A DNA stretch of 64,000 nucleotides from Kaustia mangrovi (GCF_015482775.1 NZ_CP058214.1:1364001-1428000), one strand, 5' to 3'. Shown: positions 17,160 through 26,862, counted from the first letter of the stretch. Numbers and translations are program-made. The notes: generated from the sequence alone by a model not told the origin.

Positions 17160-18853
17160 ACCGGCTTTCCGGCGCGGAAGCGCTCGTGCGCATGCTTCAG
17201 CTTCACGGCGTGGAGGTCATATTCGGCCTGTGCGGCGATACGAGCCTGCCCTTCTACGACGCGCTCCACAGGCTCGATCACGGCATGCGCCACGTGCTCA
17301 CCCGCGACGAGCGCTCCGCGGCCTACATGGCCGATGTCTATGCCCGCGTCACCGGCAAGGTCGGCGTGTGCGAGGGCCCGAGCGGCGGCGGGGCGACCTA
17401 TATCCTGCCCGGCGTCGTGGAGGCCAATGAGAGCTCGGTCGCCCTGCTCGCCATCACGACCGATATCGGCGTCGGCGCGCGCGGGCGCTACGCGCTGACC
17501 GAGCTCGATCAGGAGGCCCTGTTCCGCCCGCTCACCAAATGGAACAGGGTCATCGACACGGGTGCCTCGCTGCCGCGCACCGTGCGCGCCGCCTTCCGCC
17601 AGATGACGACGGGGCGGCCGGGCGCGGCCCATCTGGGCCTGCCCTTCGACGTCCAGAAGGCGCCGGTCGATGCCGACGACATATGGGGCGACGAGCAGTT
17701 CGGCCATTTCCCTGCCATCCGCACCGCGGCGGACCGTGCGGCCATCGAGGCGGCCGCGGAGGCGCTCCTGGAGGCGAAGCGCCCCCTCATCCTGTGCGGC
17801 GGCGGCCCGGTCATCTCCGGCGCACGCGCCGATGTGACGGCCCTTGCCGAACGGCTGGGCGCGGTGGTCGCGACGACCATCAGCGGCCAGGGCGCCATCC
17901 TCGACGACAATCCTTACGCGCTCGGCGTCGTCGGCTCCAATGGCGGCTCGGACGAGACCCGCGCCGTGCTGGACGAGGCCGATCTCGTGGTGCTCGTCGG
18001 CTGCCGCGCCGGCTCGGTGACGACGGAGCGCTGGCGCCATCCCGCCTCCGGCAAGCAGCGCATCGTCCATATCGATGCCGATCCCGCCGTGATCGGCGCC
18101 AACTATCCGACCGAGGTGGCGCTCATCGGCGATGCGCGGCTCACCCTCGACGCGCTGATGCAGGCGGTGGACCAGCGGCTCGGATCCGGGACCCGCAAGG
18201 GCGAGGCGGCGCGCATGGCGGTCGCCCGGGCGAAGCAGGCGAAGTTCGCGCGCTTCCGCGCCCTCGCCGCATCCGACGACACGCCGATCCGGCCGGAACG
18301 GGTGGTGCATGAGCTCAACGAGCTCCTGCCCGGCGATGCCGTCATCGTCGCCGATCCGGGCACGCCCTGCCCCTATTTCTCCGCCTATTACGAGCTTACC
18401 GATCCGCGCGGGCGCCTGATCTCCAACCGCGCCCACGGCGCGCTCGGCTATTCGCTGCCCGGCGTGCTGGGGGCCTATTACGCGCGCCCCGATACCAAAT
18501 GCGTCGCCGTCATGGGCGACGGCAGCTTCGGCTTCAATGCCGGCGAGATGGAGACGCTGGTGCGCATCGGCGCGCCGGTCACATTGGTCGTCTTCTCCAA
18601 CAGCGCCTTCGGCTGGATCAAGGCCGGCCAGCATTCCGGCTTCGCAGAGCGCTATTTCTCCGTCGACTTCAACCGCACGGACCATGCCCGCGTGGCGGAG
18701 GCCTTCGGCGTGAAGGCCTGGCGCGTCGAACGGCCGGACGCGCTTCGCCCGGCACTCGCCGCAGCGCTCGAGCATGGCGGCCCGACCCTCGTCGACATCG
18801 CCACCCAGCCCCTCCACGAGGCCGCCGCCCCGGTCACCGAATGGATCGCATGA
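17156..18853 (+). CDS. ThDP-dependent enzyme, acetolactate synthase-like
   Basis: Product of 565 residues with the three-domain layout of the acetolactate synthase/benzoylformate decarboxylase superfamily: N-terminal PYR domain (catalytic Glu near residue 52 in RDERSAAYMADVYAR), central domain (about 195-330) and C-terminal PP domain with the ThDP/Mg motif GDGSFGFN...N starting near residue 454. It should cleave or join a 2-oxo acid. No small regulatory subunit follows, so it is unlikely to be the biosynthetic IlvB. It is coupled to a GntR regulator and faces two SDR genes. Confidence 0.85.
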   Translation: MNRLSGAEALVRMLQLHGVEVIFGLCGDTSLPFYDALHRLDHGMRHVLTRDERSAAYMADVYARVTGKVGVCEGPSGGGATYILPGVVEANESSVALLAITTDIGVGARGRYALTELDQEALFRPLTKWNRVIDTGASLPRTVRAAFRQMTTGRPGAAHLGLPFDVQKAPVDADDIWGDEQFGHFPAIRTAADRAAIEAAAEALLEAKRPLILCGGGPVISGARADVTALAERLGAVVATTISGQGAILDDNPYALGVVGSNGGSDETRAVLDEADLVVLVGCRAGSVTTERWRHPASGKQRIVHIDADPAVIGANYPTEVALIGDARLTLDALMQAVDQRLGSGTRKGEAARMAVARAKQAKFARFRALAASDDTPIRPERVVHELNELLPGDAVIVADPGTPCPYFSAYYELTDPRGRLISNRAHGALGYSLPGVLGAYYARPDTKCVAVMGDGSFGFNAGEMETLVRIGAPVTLVVFSNSAFGWIKAGQHSGFAERYFSVDFNRTDHARVAEAFGVKAWRVERPDALRPALAAALEHGGPTLVDIATQPLHEAAAPVTEWIA

Positions 18854-18857
18854 GGCC

Positions 18858-18889
18858 GGCGGATGGCCGGTCCAGGCCGGCCATCCGCC
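18858..18889. terminator. Bidirectional terminator hairpin
   Basis: A perfect 13-bp stem (GGCGGATGGCCGG and its complement) with a six-base loop lies between the convergent ThDP-enzyme gene and the DUF4387 gene. No U tract is visible. Confidence 0.7.
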
Positions 18890-18925
18890 CCCGATAGAAC
18901 GGTCTCCGGGCGACGCGAGCCCGCG

Positions 18926-19249
18926 TCACGCCGTCTCCACCTCCACATCGAGGAGGGGGGCGTATTGCTGGGCGCCGAAGATATCCGGATCGCCGGGGCT
19001 TCCGCTCGGACGCCGCCGAAGGATCGTGAACTTGATCGCGTAGGCCGGATCGTACTCGACGAAATCGGTGATCCGCGCCTCGTCGATTCCGAACAGCCTG
19101 GCCATGGCATCGCGCGACACGGCCCCGGAGCGCTTGACCGTCTCATAGGCCTCGCGCTCGCGGAAGATGATGTCGAAGGTGATCTTGTCGGTGCCCGCGT
19201 TCTTGCTGCGGATGGTCTTGGCAAGCTCGGACAGCCTGGTCTTGGTCAT
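18926..19249 (-). CDS. DUF4387-family protein
   Basis: Product of 107 residues matching the small DUF4387 family (LAKTIRSKNAGTDKITFDIIF, then FGIDEARITDFVEYDPAYAIKFTILR and a GSPGDPDIFGAQQYAPLL tail). These proteins are encoded beside, or fused to, AtuA-like DUF1446 proteins and are thought to work with them; their chemistry is not established. It follows the AtuA-like gene by 17 bp in the transcription unit that begins at the sigma-54 promoter near 20.69 kb. Confidence 0.8.
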   Translation of the reverse strand: MTKTRLSELAKTIRSKNAGTDKITFDIIFREREAYETVKRSGAVSRDAMARLFGIDEARITDFVEYDPAYAIKFTILRRRPSGSPGDPDIFGAQQYAPLLDVEVETA

Positions 19250-19266
19250 CGTGATCTCTCCGGATA

Positions 19267-20628
19267 TCAGGCGCCGACGGTCTCGGTATGCCGCGGGAAC
19301 AGCTCCAGCGGATCGTCGACCGCCATCGTGTGGTTCAGCGTCCAGCGATATCCCGGGCTCGCCGGCATGACCTCGTCGAAGACGAAGGAGACGCCCCCCG
19401 CGGTTCCTTTCACATCCGGCAGGCGGGCATAGAAGAGCTGGCGCGTGCCGGTCATGGCGACCTCTTCGGCCATCTCCCTGGTGGGAGCGACGCCCTGCAC
19501 GACGATGAGCAGCTCGTGGCCGGGCCTGTCGCGCAGGGGCTCCATCTCGCCCATGACGCCGTCGCGGCCGAAAACGTTGTAGTGAAGCGCCCAGCCCGTC
19601 TCTCCGAACCGTTCGCGCGTCTGCTCGCGCGCCCATTCGATCACCTCGTCGACATGGGCGATCGTATAGGGATCGCGAATGCCCGCCATGCCGACGAAGC
19701 GCTCGCCGATCTTGCCCGCCCCCTCCAGCTTGACGCGGAAGTCGTCCGCCGGAGCGAACCGCATGCCGGTCACCCGCGTCGTCTTCTCCGCCACCTGCTC
19801 GTAGCGGCAGTCGGTCATGTCGAGCACACCGCCGGCGACATGCTCGTGAAACGGGTTGGAGCGCTCGTACATGGCATGTCCGGCCACCGAGGCGACCGTG
19901 CAGCGCTGGCCGGGATGCATGGCCGTCACCTCCACCCAGTCCCGCGTAATCTCTCCGAGCACGGTCTCCTTGGCGCCGTATGGTTCCGCGCAGAACGAGG
20001 CGCATTCGAGGACCTTGCCGAGATAGTAGGCCTGCGCCTCGGGAAAGCCGCGCGACAGGGCGGCGGCGGCGAAGATCGCGCTGTCGGAGGAGCGCCCGCC
20101 GATGATGACGTCGCACCCGTCCTCGATGAGCGCGCGATAGGGATGCACGCCGGCCACCGCGACGATCCGGTCCGTCGCGTCGAGTTCGCCCTCGTCGAGA
20201 TCCGCGCGCGCGTCGAGCCCCTGCACGGGCGAGCCGGAGGCGATCTTCGCCCTGACCGTCTCCTTGTCGACCTCCGAATAGAACCAGCCGAGCTTGAAGG
20301 GCGCGAGCCCATGCCTTGCCGCAAGGTCGCGGATGATCTGCACATACATGTCGACGCGGCTGTCGGACCCCGTATCGCCGGCCGAACCGACGATCATCGG
20401 AACGCCGATTTCCCGCGACGCCAGGAGCATCTGCTCGAGATCGTGCTCCTGCCAGGCCTTCGGGCTTGCGCAGCCATCGCTGCCGAGCGGAACGGGGCCG
20501 ATATCGTCGCTTCCGGAATCGGCGGCGATGAAATCCGGCTTCGCCGCCACGCCGAGGCGGAAGCTCTCGACCTTGAGCGGCGCGAAACCGAGATGGCCGT
20601 TGGGGCAAATGATCTTGAGGGAGTCCAT
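19267..20628 (-). CDS. AtuA-like (DUF1446) acyclic terpene utilization-family protein
   Basis: Product of 453 residues in the DUF1446/AtuA family. Visible marks are an early ADSGSDDIGPVPLGSDG region, VGSAGDTGSDSRVD, the Gly-rich CDVIIGGRSSDSAIFAAAAL and a C-terminal LNHTMAVDDPLELFPRHTE. AtuA is needed for citronellol/geraniol catabolism in Pseudomonas, but most family members act elsewhere and the reaction is unresolved. AAGGAAGGATGAT precedes the ATG. Together with DUF4387 it forms a two-gene operon behind a -24/-12 promoter. None of the other atu genes is present. Confidence 0.82.
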   Translation of the reverse strand: MDSLKIICPNGHLGFAPLKVESFRLGVAAKPDFIAADSGSDDIGPVPLGSDGCASPKAWQEHDLEQMLLASREIGVPMIVGSAGDTGSDSRVDMYVQIIRDLAARHGLAPFKLGWFYSEVDKETVRAKIASGSPVQGLDARADLDEGELDATDRIVAVAGVHPYRALIEDGCDVIIGGRSSDSAIFAAAALSRGFPEAQAYYLGKVLECASFCAEPYGAKETVLGEITRDWVEVTAMHPGQRCTVASVAGHAMYERSNPFHEHVAGGVLDMTDCRYEQVAEKTTRVTGMRFAPADDFRVKLEGAGKIGERFVGMAGIRDPYTIAHVDEVIEWAREQTRERFGETGWALHYNVFGRDGVMGEMEPLRDRPGHELLIVVQGVAPTREMAEEVAMTGTRQLFYARLPDVKGTAGGVSFVFDEVMPASPGYRWTLNHTMAVDDPLELFPRHTETVGA

Positions 20629-20681
20629 ATCATCCTTCCTTGGAAGCCGGGCACGGCCGGCTGTGACCGTTGCCTCCCGCC

Positions 20682-20700
20682 AATGCATTTGACGTGCCAA
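20682..20700 (-). promoter_or_regulatory. Sigma-54 (-24/-12) promoter for the AtuA-like operon
   Basis: Read on the minus strand the site is TTGGCACGTCAAATGCATT. It keeps the TTGGCACG -24 box and a GC at -12, with exactly ten bases between the invariant GG and GC. Transcription should begin near 20672, about 45 bp before the AtuA-like start codon. A sigma-54 activator gene lies just upstream. Confidence 0.85.
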
Positions 20701-20715
20701 GAACCGGAATATGGA

Positions 20716-20728
20716 TAAGGCATTGAAA
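20716..20728 (-). promoter_or_regulatory. IHF-like site between activator site and promoter
   Basis: TAAGGCATTGAAA matches the reverse form of the IHF consensus (YAANNNNTTGATW) with one mismatch. It lies between the sigma-54 promoter and the upstream activator element, where DNA bending is usually needed. Confidence 0.45.
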
Positions 20729-20770
20729 AATATGGATTTATCTAAGGAGAACGGAAACCTTCCGCGCTCT

Positions 20771-20799
20771 CGCGCGAAACGCACGCAACGGCGCGTGCG
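20771..20799. promoter_or_regulatory. Putative enhancer (UAS) for the sigma-54 activator, copy 2
   Basis: The element CGCGCGAAA-N2-CACGCAA-N4-GCGTGCG is repeated, with a one-base spacer difference, at 28602-28629 upstream of the other sigma-54 promoter, in the same orientation relative to transcription. Here it lies about 100-125 bp upstream of the expected start of transcription. The CACGCA/TGCGTG arms form an inverted repeat, as expected for a Fis-type HTH dimer. It may double as a hairpin at the end of the activator gene. Confidence 0.65.
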
Positions 20800-20811
20800 C
20801 TTTGCGCGCCA

Positions 20812-21822
20812 TCACGCGCGCAGCCCGAGCTTGATCATCTGATGGCGCAGGGCATGGCGGCTGAGGCCGAGCTGCTGCGCGGCAGCCGCCACGCTGCCCT
20901 CGGCGTGCATGAGGGCCTTCTCGATGAGCTCGCGCTGGAACGCGGCCGTGGCGGCGCGAAAATCGTACTCCTCCCCGTGCCCAGTCCGGGCCGGCCCTTC
21001 CGTGGCGGGCAGAACGCGGGCGGTTCCAGCCCGCACCGTCCGCAGGATACGGTCGGGCAGATGCCTGGCGAGCACCCGATTGTCGTCCTCCAGAATGAAG
21101 ATGCGCTCCAGGAGGTTCTCCAGCTCCCGCACATTGCCGGGCCAGGGATAGGCCTTGAAGACGCTTTCCACCTCCCCGCTCAGCCCCGTGATCGAGCGGT
21201 CATAGCGCGCATTGAGCTTGCGTATGAAATGTTCGGCGAGGATGAGCACATCGTCGCCCCTCTCGCGCAGGGGCGGAATGTTGATCGCGATCACCTGCAG
21301 GCGATAGTAGAGATCCTCCCGGAAATGGCCGGCCGTGACCTCCGACAGCAGGATCTTGTTGGTCGCGGCGATGAAGCGGACATCCACCTCGATGGGGCGC
21401 ACCGCCCCCACGCGCCGGAAGCGCTGCGTGTCGAGAAGGCTGAGCAGCTTGGCCTGCAGCATCAGGTCCATCTCGCGGATCTCGTCCAGGAAGATCGTGC
21501 CGCGATTGGCCGCCTCCACAAGGCCGGTCTTCTTCGCCGACGCGCCCGTGAAGGCGCCGCGCTCATGGCCGAAAAGCTCCGATTCCAGAAGGCTGGACGG
21601 GATCGCCGCACAGTTGACGTCGACGAACTCGTTGCGCGCGCGGGCCGATTGCTCGTGCAGCATGCGCGCAACGAGCCCCTTGCCCGTGCCGGTCTCGCCA
21701 TAGATGAGGACCGTGCGCGACGGGCTGGCGGCAACGCGGCCTATGAGGCGGCGCACGCCTTCGATGCTGGAATGCTCGCCGATCAACTCGCCCTGATAAT
21801 GCGCCATTCCGCCATCCGCCAC
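20812..21822 (-). CDS. Sigma-54-dependent transcriptional activator without sensor domain
   Basis: Product of 336 residues that begins almost directly with the AAA+ domain: Walker A GETGTGKG (about 41-48), the sigma-54 contact loop GAFTGA (about 88-93), Walker B GTIFLDEI, and REDLYYRL. A Fis-type HTH ends the protein ([22 protein letters not shown]). No receiver, PAS, GAF or V4R domain precedes the AAA+ core, as in PspF. GTG at 21822 is used; an ATG at 21807 is an alternative. The gene starts 18 bp after the C45-family gene, at the end of an operon that itself has a sigma-54 promoter, so it probably amplifies its own expression. Confidence 0.9.
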   Translation of the reverse strand: MADGGMAHYQGELIGEHSSIEGVRRLIGRVAASPSRTVLIYGETGTGKGLVARMLHEQSARARNEFVDVNCAAIPSSLLESELFGHERGAFTGASAKKTGLVEAANRGTIFLDEIREMDLMLQAKLLSLLDTQRFRRVGAVRPIEVDVRFIAATNKILLSEVTAGHFREDLYYRLQVIAINIPPLRERGDDVLILAEHFIRKLNARYDRSITGLSGEVESVFKAYPWPGNVRELENLLERIFILEDDNRVLARHLPDRILRTVRAGTARVLPATEGPARTGHGEEYDFRAATAAFQRELIEKALMHAEGSVAAAAQQLGLSRHALRHQMIKLGLRA

Positions 21823-21839
21823 TGGCTTGCCGTCCCGCG

Positions 21840-22940
21840 TCAGGCGTCAAGCTCGTAGCGGCGCCATCTGCCCTCGCATGGATTCCCTTCGGCAAAATAG
21901 AGCCGTCTCCGGCGGCAGGCAAAGATCGCCGACGAGATGGTCGAGGAATCCCCGCCGTCCACGGGATGCTGGCAGAGCGATCCGCTCCCGTCGCCGGGGA
22001 CATGGCTCGCCATGAGGTCGGCGGCAGAGCGGGCCGACCAGTTGCGCTCCGATGCCATGGCGGCACCGAGCCCGGCAAAGCGGGCATGCGAGTTCCGGGC
22101 CGCACGGTCCCCGCCATGCTGGAGCGTGCGTCCGGCAAGCTCCGGGGAGACGAAATGATTCGTCCGGAATGCGGGGCTCCCCCGCTCCACCGCGATGCCG
22201 CTGTTGCCGAGCTCCACGGCCGCCACGGCGCCGGAGGGATCGGCCATCACCAGCGTGCCGCCGCCGGCATGGCGGGCGGAGGACACGAACCGGACGGCGT
22301 CCTCAACGGTCCGGCAGTCGGACAGAAGCCGCGTCATCAGGAAGTACCGCAGCCAGCCGACGCCATGGTCGCCCGTGCCGACCTGGGTGTCGACCAGGGC
22401 AAGGCCCCATCCGTTGATGCCGCTGGAATAGGCGCCGGGGCTGCCGAGGCTGCCCACGCACAGCATCTCGCCGCCATGGATGTCGGGACCCTTGTGGCGG
22501 AAGACCCGCTGGATGCCGAGATGGGTGCCCCGGAAATCGCGGTTCTTCACGACCATGGGCCCGTCCGTGCCGTCCGCGACCGCCCAGGCGCTGCAGCCGT
22601 CGCCGGCCTCCGGTCCAGTGGCTTTCAGGTCCCGGAGGATGCCGAGATGCAGATGGACGAAGAGCACGGGCTCCGGGATATCGAACCCCTCGGCGATACC
22701 GCGCAACTCAAGGAGGCTGGCCGGATCGGTCTCCTGCGCGAACGCGCGCTGTGCATCGAGGAAGGCCTGCGCCGGCGGGTCCAGAAGCCCGGCCGCACCT
22801 GCCGCATCCACGGCCGCCGCGACGGCGTTCCTCACGGCGCCGGCGCCAGCTCCGCCTTTGCGGGCCTGCCCGAGGCCGCGCTCATGGGCATCGCCGGACA
22901 GCATGACCGGCAGGGAAGGGTCAGGAAGCCAGTTCGACAT
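21840..22940 (-). CDS. Peptidase C45 / acyl-CoA:6-APA acyltransferase-like hydrolase
   Basis: Product of 366 residues in the N-terminal-nucleophile C45 (acyltransferase AAT-like) family. The self-cleavage point is Gly-Cys at about 115-116 (GDGCSAWAV), making Cys116 the nucleophile of the beta subunit; KNRDFRG follows as in other members. Family members transfer or hydrolyse acyl groups on amines and peptides. No signal peptide is seen, so it is cytoplasmic. It overlaps the end of the OppF-like gene by 20 bp, so it most likely processes the compound brought in by this transporter. Confidence 0.82.
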   Translation of the reverse strand: MSNWLPDPSLPVMLSGDAHERGLGQARKGGAGAGAVRNAVAAAVDAAGAAGLLDPPAQAFLDAQRAFAQETDPASLLELRGIAEGFDIPEPVLFVHLHLGILRDLKATGPEAGDGCSAWAVADGTDGPMVVKNRDFRGTHLGIQRVFRHKGPDIHGGEMLCVGSLGSPGAYSSGINGWGLALVDTQVGTGDHGVGWLRYFLMTRLLSDCRTVEDAVRFVSSARHAGGGTLVMADPSGAVAAVELGNSGIAVERGSPAFRTNHFVSPELAGRTLQHGGDRAARNSHARFAGLGAAMASERNWSARSAADLMASHVPGDGSGSLCQHPVDGGDSSTISSAIFACRRRRLYFAEGNPCEGRWRRYELDA

Positions 22941-23946
22941 TGTTCTCGACCAGATGGCAGGCGGCTGTGTGATCCGGGCCGACCGCGGTGGGTTTCGGGG
23001 CGACGGTCCTGCAGATGTCCGTCGCCAGCGGGCACCGGGTGTGGAACTTGCAGCCCGGCGGCGGCGACAGGGGCGACGGCAGGTCGCCGCGCAGCGCCAC
23101 ATGCCGGCGCCGTCCGGGACGGTCGATCTCGGGCACGGCCGACAGCAGGCTCTGCGTATAGGGATGGCGCGCGCGCTCGAGCACGGCCTCCGCAGGCCCC
23201 ATCTCCACAATCTCGCCGAGATACATGACCGCGACGCGGTCGCTGACATAGCCGATCACCGCGATGTCGTGGGAGATGAAGAGATAGGTCAGTCCCATCT
23301 CGCGCTTCAGGTCGGAGAGGAGCTGCACGATCTGCGCCTGGATCGAGACGTCGAGGGCGGAGACCGGTTCGTCGCACACGATGAAATCGGGATTGAGGAT
23401 CAGCGCGCGGGCGATTCCGATCCGCTGGCGCTGCCCGCCGGAGAACTGGTGCGGGAACCGGTCCAGATGAGCGGTCTTGAGCCCGACATTCTCGACGATC
23501 GCGGCGGTCTTGTCGCGCAGCTCCCGGCGATTGCGGGCAAGGCCGTGCAGCTTCAGCGGCAGGCCGACGATCTCCGCCACCGTCCGGCGAGGATTGAGCG
23601 AGGCATAGGGGTCCTGGAAGATGATCTGCATCTTCCGGCGCATCTCCTTGAGCGCGTCCGCGTCGAGCGCGGTGACGTCCTCGCCGCCGAACTCCACGCG
23701 TCCCGATGTCGGCTCGTGCAGCCGCAGCACCGCACGGCCGAGCGTGGACTTGCCGCACCCGCTCTCGCCGATGAGGCCGAGCGTCTCGCCGCGGCCGACA
23801 TCGAAGCTCACATCGTTGAGCGCCTTGACGAGCACGCCGGCCCGGCCGGTCAGCCTGCCGAACAGGCCGCGCCGCGTATCGTAGTGCTTGACGAGATTGC
23901 GGACCCTGACCAGCGGCCCGGGCGAGTGTGCCCCCATTGTCGTCAT
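22921..23946 (-). CDS. Peptide/nickel-type ABC transporter ATPase (OppF-like)
   Basis: Product of 341 residues. Walker A GESGCGKST (about 60-68), Q-loop IIFQDPYASLNP, signature FSGGQRQRIGIARAL, Walker B FIVCDEPVSALD and the C-terminal oligopeptide-ABC domain with Cys-rich CKFHTRCPLATDIC are present. The start overlaps the OppD stop. It is the second ATPase of the dipeptide-type importer encoded at 21.8-28.4 kb. Confidence 0.92.
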   Translation of the reverse strand: MTTMGAHSPGPLVRVRNLVKHYDTRRGLFGRLTGRAGVLVKALNDVSFDVGRGETLGLIGESGCGKSTLGRAVLRLHEPTSGRVEFGGEDVTALDADALKEMRRKMQIIFQDPYASLNPRRTVAEIVGLPLKLHGLARNRRELRDKTAAIVENVGLKTAHLDRFPHQFSGGQRQRIGIARALILNPDFIVCDEPVSALDVSIQAQIVQLLSDLKREMGLTYLFISHDIAVIGYVSDRVAVMYLGEIVEMGPAEAVLERARHPYTQSLLSAVPEIDRPGRRRHVALRGDLPSPLSPPPGCKFHTRCPLATDICRTVAPKPTAVGPDHTAACHLVENNVELAS

Positions 23947-24950
23947 GGCTCTCCCTCCCCGGCGCGAACGCACCGCACCATGCGGCCCTCCGCCATTGCG
24001 CGCATCGCGATATCGGCCTTGCACGGCTCGAGGCGCATGGCGCACCGGCCGAAGAAGCGGCACTGTGCCGGCAGATCGATCAGCTCGGGCACCTGGCCGT
24101 CGATCGGCCGGATGCGGCGCCCGCGCATGGACAGGCGCGGAATGGAATTCAGCAGGCCCTGCGTATAGGGGTGCTGCGGGTCGGCGATGACCTGCCGCGT
24201 CGTGCCGGTTTCCACGACCTGGCCCGCATACATGACCATCACCCTGTCGCAATGCTCCGCCACGACGCCGAGATCGTGGGTGATGAGCACCACGCTCATG
24301 CCCAGCTCCTGCCTGATATCGGCGATGAGATCGAGAACCTGGGCCTGGATCGTGACGTCGAGGGCGGTCGTCGGCTCGTCGGCGATCAGGAGCTTCGGCC
24401 GGCAGGCCAGCGCGATCGCGATCATGATACGCTGGCGCATGCCGCCGGAGAATTCGTGCGGATAGTTGCCGAGCCGCGTCTCCGGCGACGGGATGCCGAC
24501 GAGCCGCATCATCTCCACCGCGCGCTCGCGCACCGCCATCCTGCGCGCCCGGCGCTCCCGGGGCAGTGTCGCGTCATGGGCGTGGAGAACCTCTCCGAGC
24601 TGCTCGCCCACGGTGAGCGCGGGATTGAGGGCGGTGAGCGCATCCTGCATCGTCATGGCGATGTCGCGGCCACGCAGAAGGCGCATCTCGGAGGGCGCCA
24701 GGCCGGTCAGCTCGCGCCCCTCGAAACGGATGGACCCGCCCTCGATATATCCCGGCGAGCGCACGAGCCCCATGACAGAGGCGAATGTGACGCTCTTGCC
24801 GGAGCCGGACTCGCCCACAATGCCGAGACACTCGCCCTGCCTGACGTCGAGATCGACGCCGTCGACGGCGCGCACCAGGCCGTTGCGGGTCGCGAAGGCG
24901 GTCCGCAGCCCACGCACCTCCAGAAGGGGTCGGGATGCCGTGTCAGTCAT
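23943..24950 (-). CDS. Peptide/nickel-type ABC transporter ATPase (OppD-like)
   Basis: Product of 335 residues. Walker A GESGSGKS (about 46-53), signature [15 protein letters not shown], Walker [13 protein letters not shown] and the C-terminal [14 protein letters not shown] cluster are intact. The Q-loop reads [13 protein letters not shown] rather than the usual MIFQDPMTALNP; the key Gln is kept. ATGA overlap with the upstream permease gene shows translational coupling. Confidence 0.92.
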   Translation of the reverse strand: MTDTASRPLLEVRGLRTAFATRNGLVRAVDGVDLDVRQGECLGIVGESGSGKSVTFASVMGLVRSPGYIEGGSIRFEGRELTGLAPSEMRLLRGRDIAMTMQDALTALNPALTVGEQLGEVLHAHDATLPRERRARRMAVRERAVEMMRLVGIPSPETRLGNYPHEFSGGMRQRIMIAIALACRPKLLIADEPTTALDVTIQAQVLDLIADIRQELGMSVVLITHDLGVVAEHCDRVMVMYAGQVVETGTTRQVIADPQHPYTQGLLNSIPRLSMRGRRIRPIDGQVPELIDLPAQCRFFGRCAMRLEPCKADIAMRAMAEGRMVRCVRAGEGEP

Positions 24951-25858
24951 TCATGGAACCTCGGATCGAAGGCGTCGCGCAGCCCCTGGCTCGCCACGTT
25001 GATCGAAAGCACGAGCAGGAGAATGGCCAGCCCCGGAAAGGTGCTCACCCACCACGCCTCCAGGATGAAGGCGCGCCCGTCGGCCACCATGGAGCCCCAG
25101 GAGGCGGTCGGCGGCTGCACGCCGAGCCCGAGAAACGACAGGCTCGCCTCCAGGATGATCACATGGGCCATGCGGATCGTGGACACCACGATCACCGGCG
25201 ACAGGATGTTCGGCATGATCTCGCGCAGCATGATGTGACCGCGCGACGCGCCGAGCGCCCGCGCGGCCTCGACATACTCGATCTCGCGGGCCGCCAGTGT
25301 CTCGCCGCGCACGACCCGGCAGGGTATGACCCATTCCTTGTAGGCGAGCGCGATGACGATGTTCTGAAGTCCCGGCCCCATCATGGCCATGAGCCCGATG
25401 GCGAAGATGAGATAGGGAAAGCCGAGCAGGATATCGACGAGGCGCGAGATCGCCACATCGACCCAGCCCCTGAGATAGCCCGCCGCCAGACCGGCCATGA
25501 TCCCGACGGTTGTGGCGAGCAGGATGACGGCGGCGCCGATGAAGATCGAGATCCGCGCGCCATAGACGATGCGCGAGAGGATGTCCCGGCCGAGCCCGTC
25601 GCAGCCGAGCGGATAGGCCCAGTCGCCGCCCGCCATCCAGACCGGTGGCTGGAGGCGCCGGAACAGGTCCGTCTCGTTGGGGTCCTGCGGTGCGATCAGC
25701 GGGGCGAAGACGGCCAGCACGACGAAGATGCCCACGACCGCCGCGGCCGCGAGGGCCATGCGGTTCCCGGCGAAATTGCCGAGATTTCTCAAGAAGGGGG
25801 AGTCCCGCCGGTCGGACGCGGACGCCGCCCCGCCGGCCTTGTCGGCGGCCGCGCTCAT
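24947..25858 (-). CDS. Peptide-type ABC permease (OppC/DppC-like)
   Basis: Product of 303 residues with an N-terminal helix, an extracytoplasmic loop (GCDGLGRDILSRIVYGARIS, the standard OppC text) and five more helices; the EAA loop is EYVEAARALGASRGHIMLREIMPN. Start and stop each overlap a neighbour by four bases. It forms the channel with the OppB-like protein. Confidence 0.92.
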   Translation of the reverse strand: MSAAADKAGGAASASDRRDSPFLRNLGNFAGNRMALAAAAVVGIFVVLAVFAPLIAPQDPNETDLFRRLQPPVWMAGGDWAYPLGCDGLGRDILSRIVYGARISIFIGAAVILLATTVGIMAGLAAGYLRGWVDVAISRLVDILLGFPYLIFAIGLMAMMGPGLQNIVIALAYKEWVIPCRVVRGETLAAREIEYVEAARALGASRGHIMLREIMPNILSPVIVVSTIRMAHVIILEASLSFLGLGVQPPTASWGSMVADGRAFILEAWWVSTFPGLAILLLVLSINVASQGLRDAFDPRFHE

Positions 25859-26862
25859 AGCTTCACCCTCGGATTGAGCATTGTGTAGAGAATGTCGGCG
25901 ACGAAGTTCAGCATGACATAGGTGAGCGCATAGAGCAGCACGGCCGCCTGAACGAGCGGGTAGTTCCTGAGGAAGATGCTCTCCACCACGAGGCGGCCGA
26001 GGCCCGGCCAGCCGAACACGGTCTCCACGATCATGTTTCCGCCGAGCAGGGACCCGGTCTCGATCGCGGCGACGGAGACCGTCGGGATCAGCGCGTTCTT
26101 GAGGGCGTGGCGAAACAGGATGCGATGCCGGCTCAGCCCCTTCGCCTCGGCGAAGACGATGTAGTCGGACCGCATCACCTCCAGCATCGACGTGCGGGTC
26201 ACCCGCATCAGGATCGCCGTCATGGGCAGGCCCAGCGTGATCGCCGGCAGGATGACATGGGACAGCGCGTCGAGGAACGCGTCGAACCGGCCCTGGATCA
26301 GCGTGTCGATCAGCAGGAAATGCGTGATCGGCTGGACCTCGCTGGAGAACCCGATGCGACCCGAGACCGGAAGGACGTGGAGATGCACCGCGAACAGCAT
26401 CAAGAGCAGGATGCCGAACCAGAACCCCGGCAGGGAGACGCCGAGAAGCGAACCCACGGTGGCCAGCCGGTCGAGGATCGTGTTCTTCCGGACCGCCGCC
26501 AGAACGCCGAGCGGAATGGCCGTGACCAACGCCAGAAGCAGGGCCACCAGGCTCAGCTCGACGGTCGCGGGCAGCCGTTCGGCGATGACGTCCATCACCG
26601 GCCTGCGGTGATAGAAGCTCAGGCCGAAATTCCCGGTGACGGCATTGCCGAGGAACGCCGCGAACCGCTCGTGAAGAGGCAGATCGAGGCCGAGATCCTG
26701 CCGCAGCAGACTCTCCTCCTGCGCCGTGACGTTCTGGTCGCCGATCATGATCTCGACCGGGTCGCCCGGGGTCAGCGCCATCATCAGGAAGACGATCACG
26801 CTGACGCCGAGGAGAACGGGCACGAGTTGCAGCAGGCGCTCGACGAGCTTGCCCATAGGCAT
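25855..26862 (-). CDS. Peptide-type ABC permease (OppB/DppB-like)
   Basis: Product of 335 residues, six membrane helices. The N-terminal RLLQLVPVLLGVSVIVFLMMAL-PGDPVE and the EAA loop (VFAEAKGLSRHRILFRHALKNALIP) identify OppB/DppB permeases. Two ATGs (26862 and 26856) are possible starts. It follows the binding-protein gene by 26 bp. Confidence 0.92.
   Translation of the reverse strand: MPMGKLVERLLQLVPVLLGVSVIVFLMMALTPGDPVEIMIGDQNVTAQEESLLRQDLGLDLPLHERFAAFLGNAVTGNFGLSFYHRRPVMDVIAERLPATVELSLVALLLALVTAIPLGVLAAVRKNTILDRLATVGSLLGVSLPGFWFGILLLMLFAVHLHVLPVSGRIGFSSEVQPITHFLLIDTLIQGRFDAFLDALSHVILPAITLGLPMTAILMRVTRTSMLEVMRSDYIVFAEAKGLSRHRILFRHALKNALIPTVSVAAIETGSLLGGNMIVETVFGWPGLGRLVVESIFLRNYPLVQAAVLLYALTYVMLNFVADILYTMLNPRVKL

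Noticed and set aside
17156-18853. Sulfoacetaldehyde acetyltransferase (Xsc), to match suyAB
   Set aside because: Superfamily motifs are generic, no pta gene follows, and the operon context (GntR, SDRs) does not indicate sulfonate metabolism.
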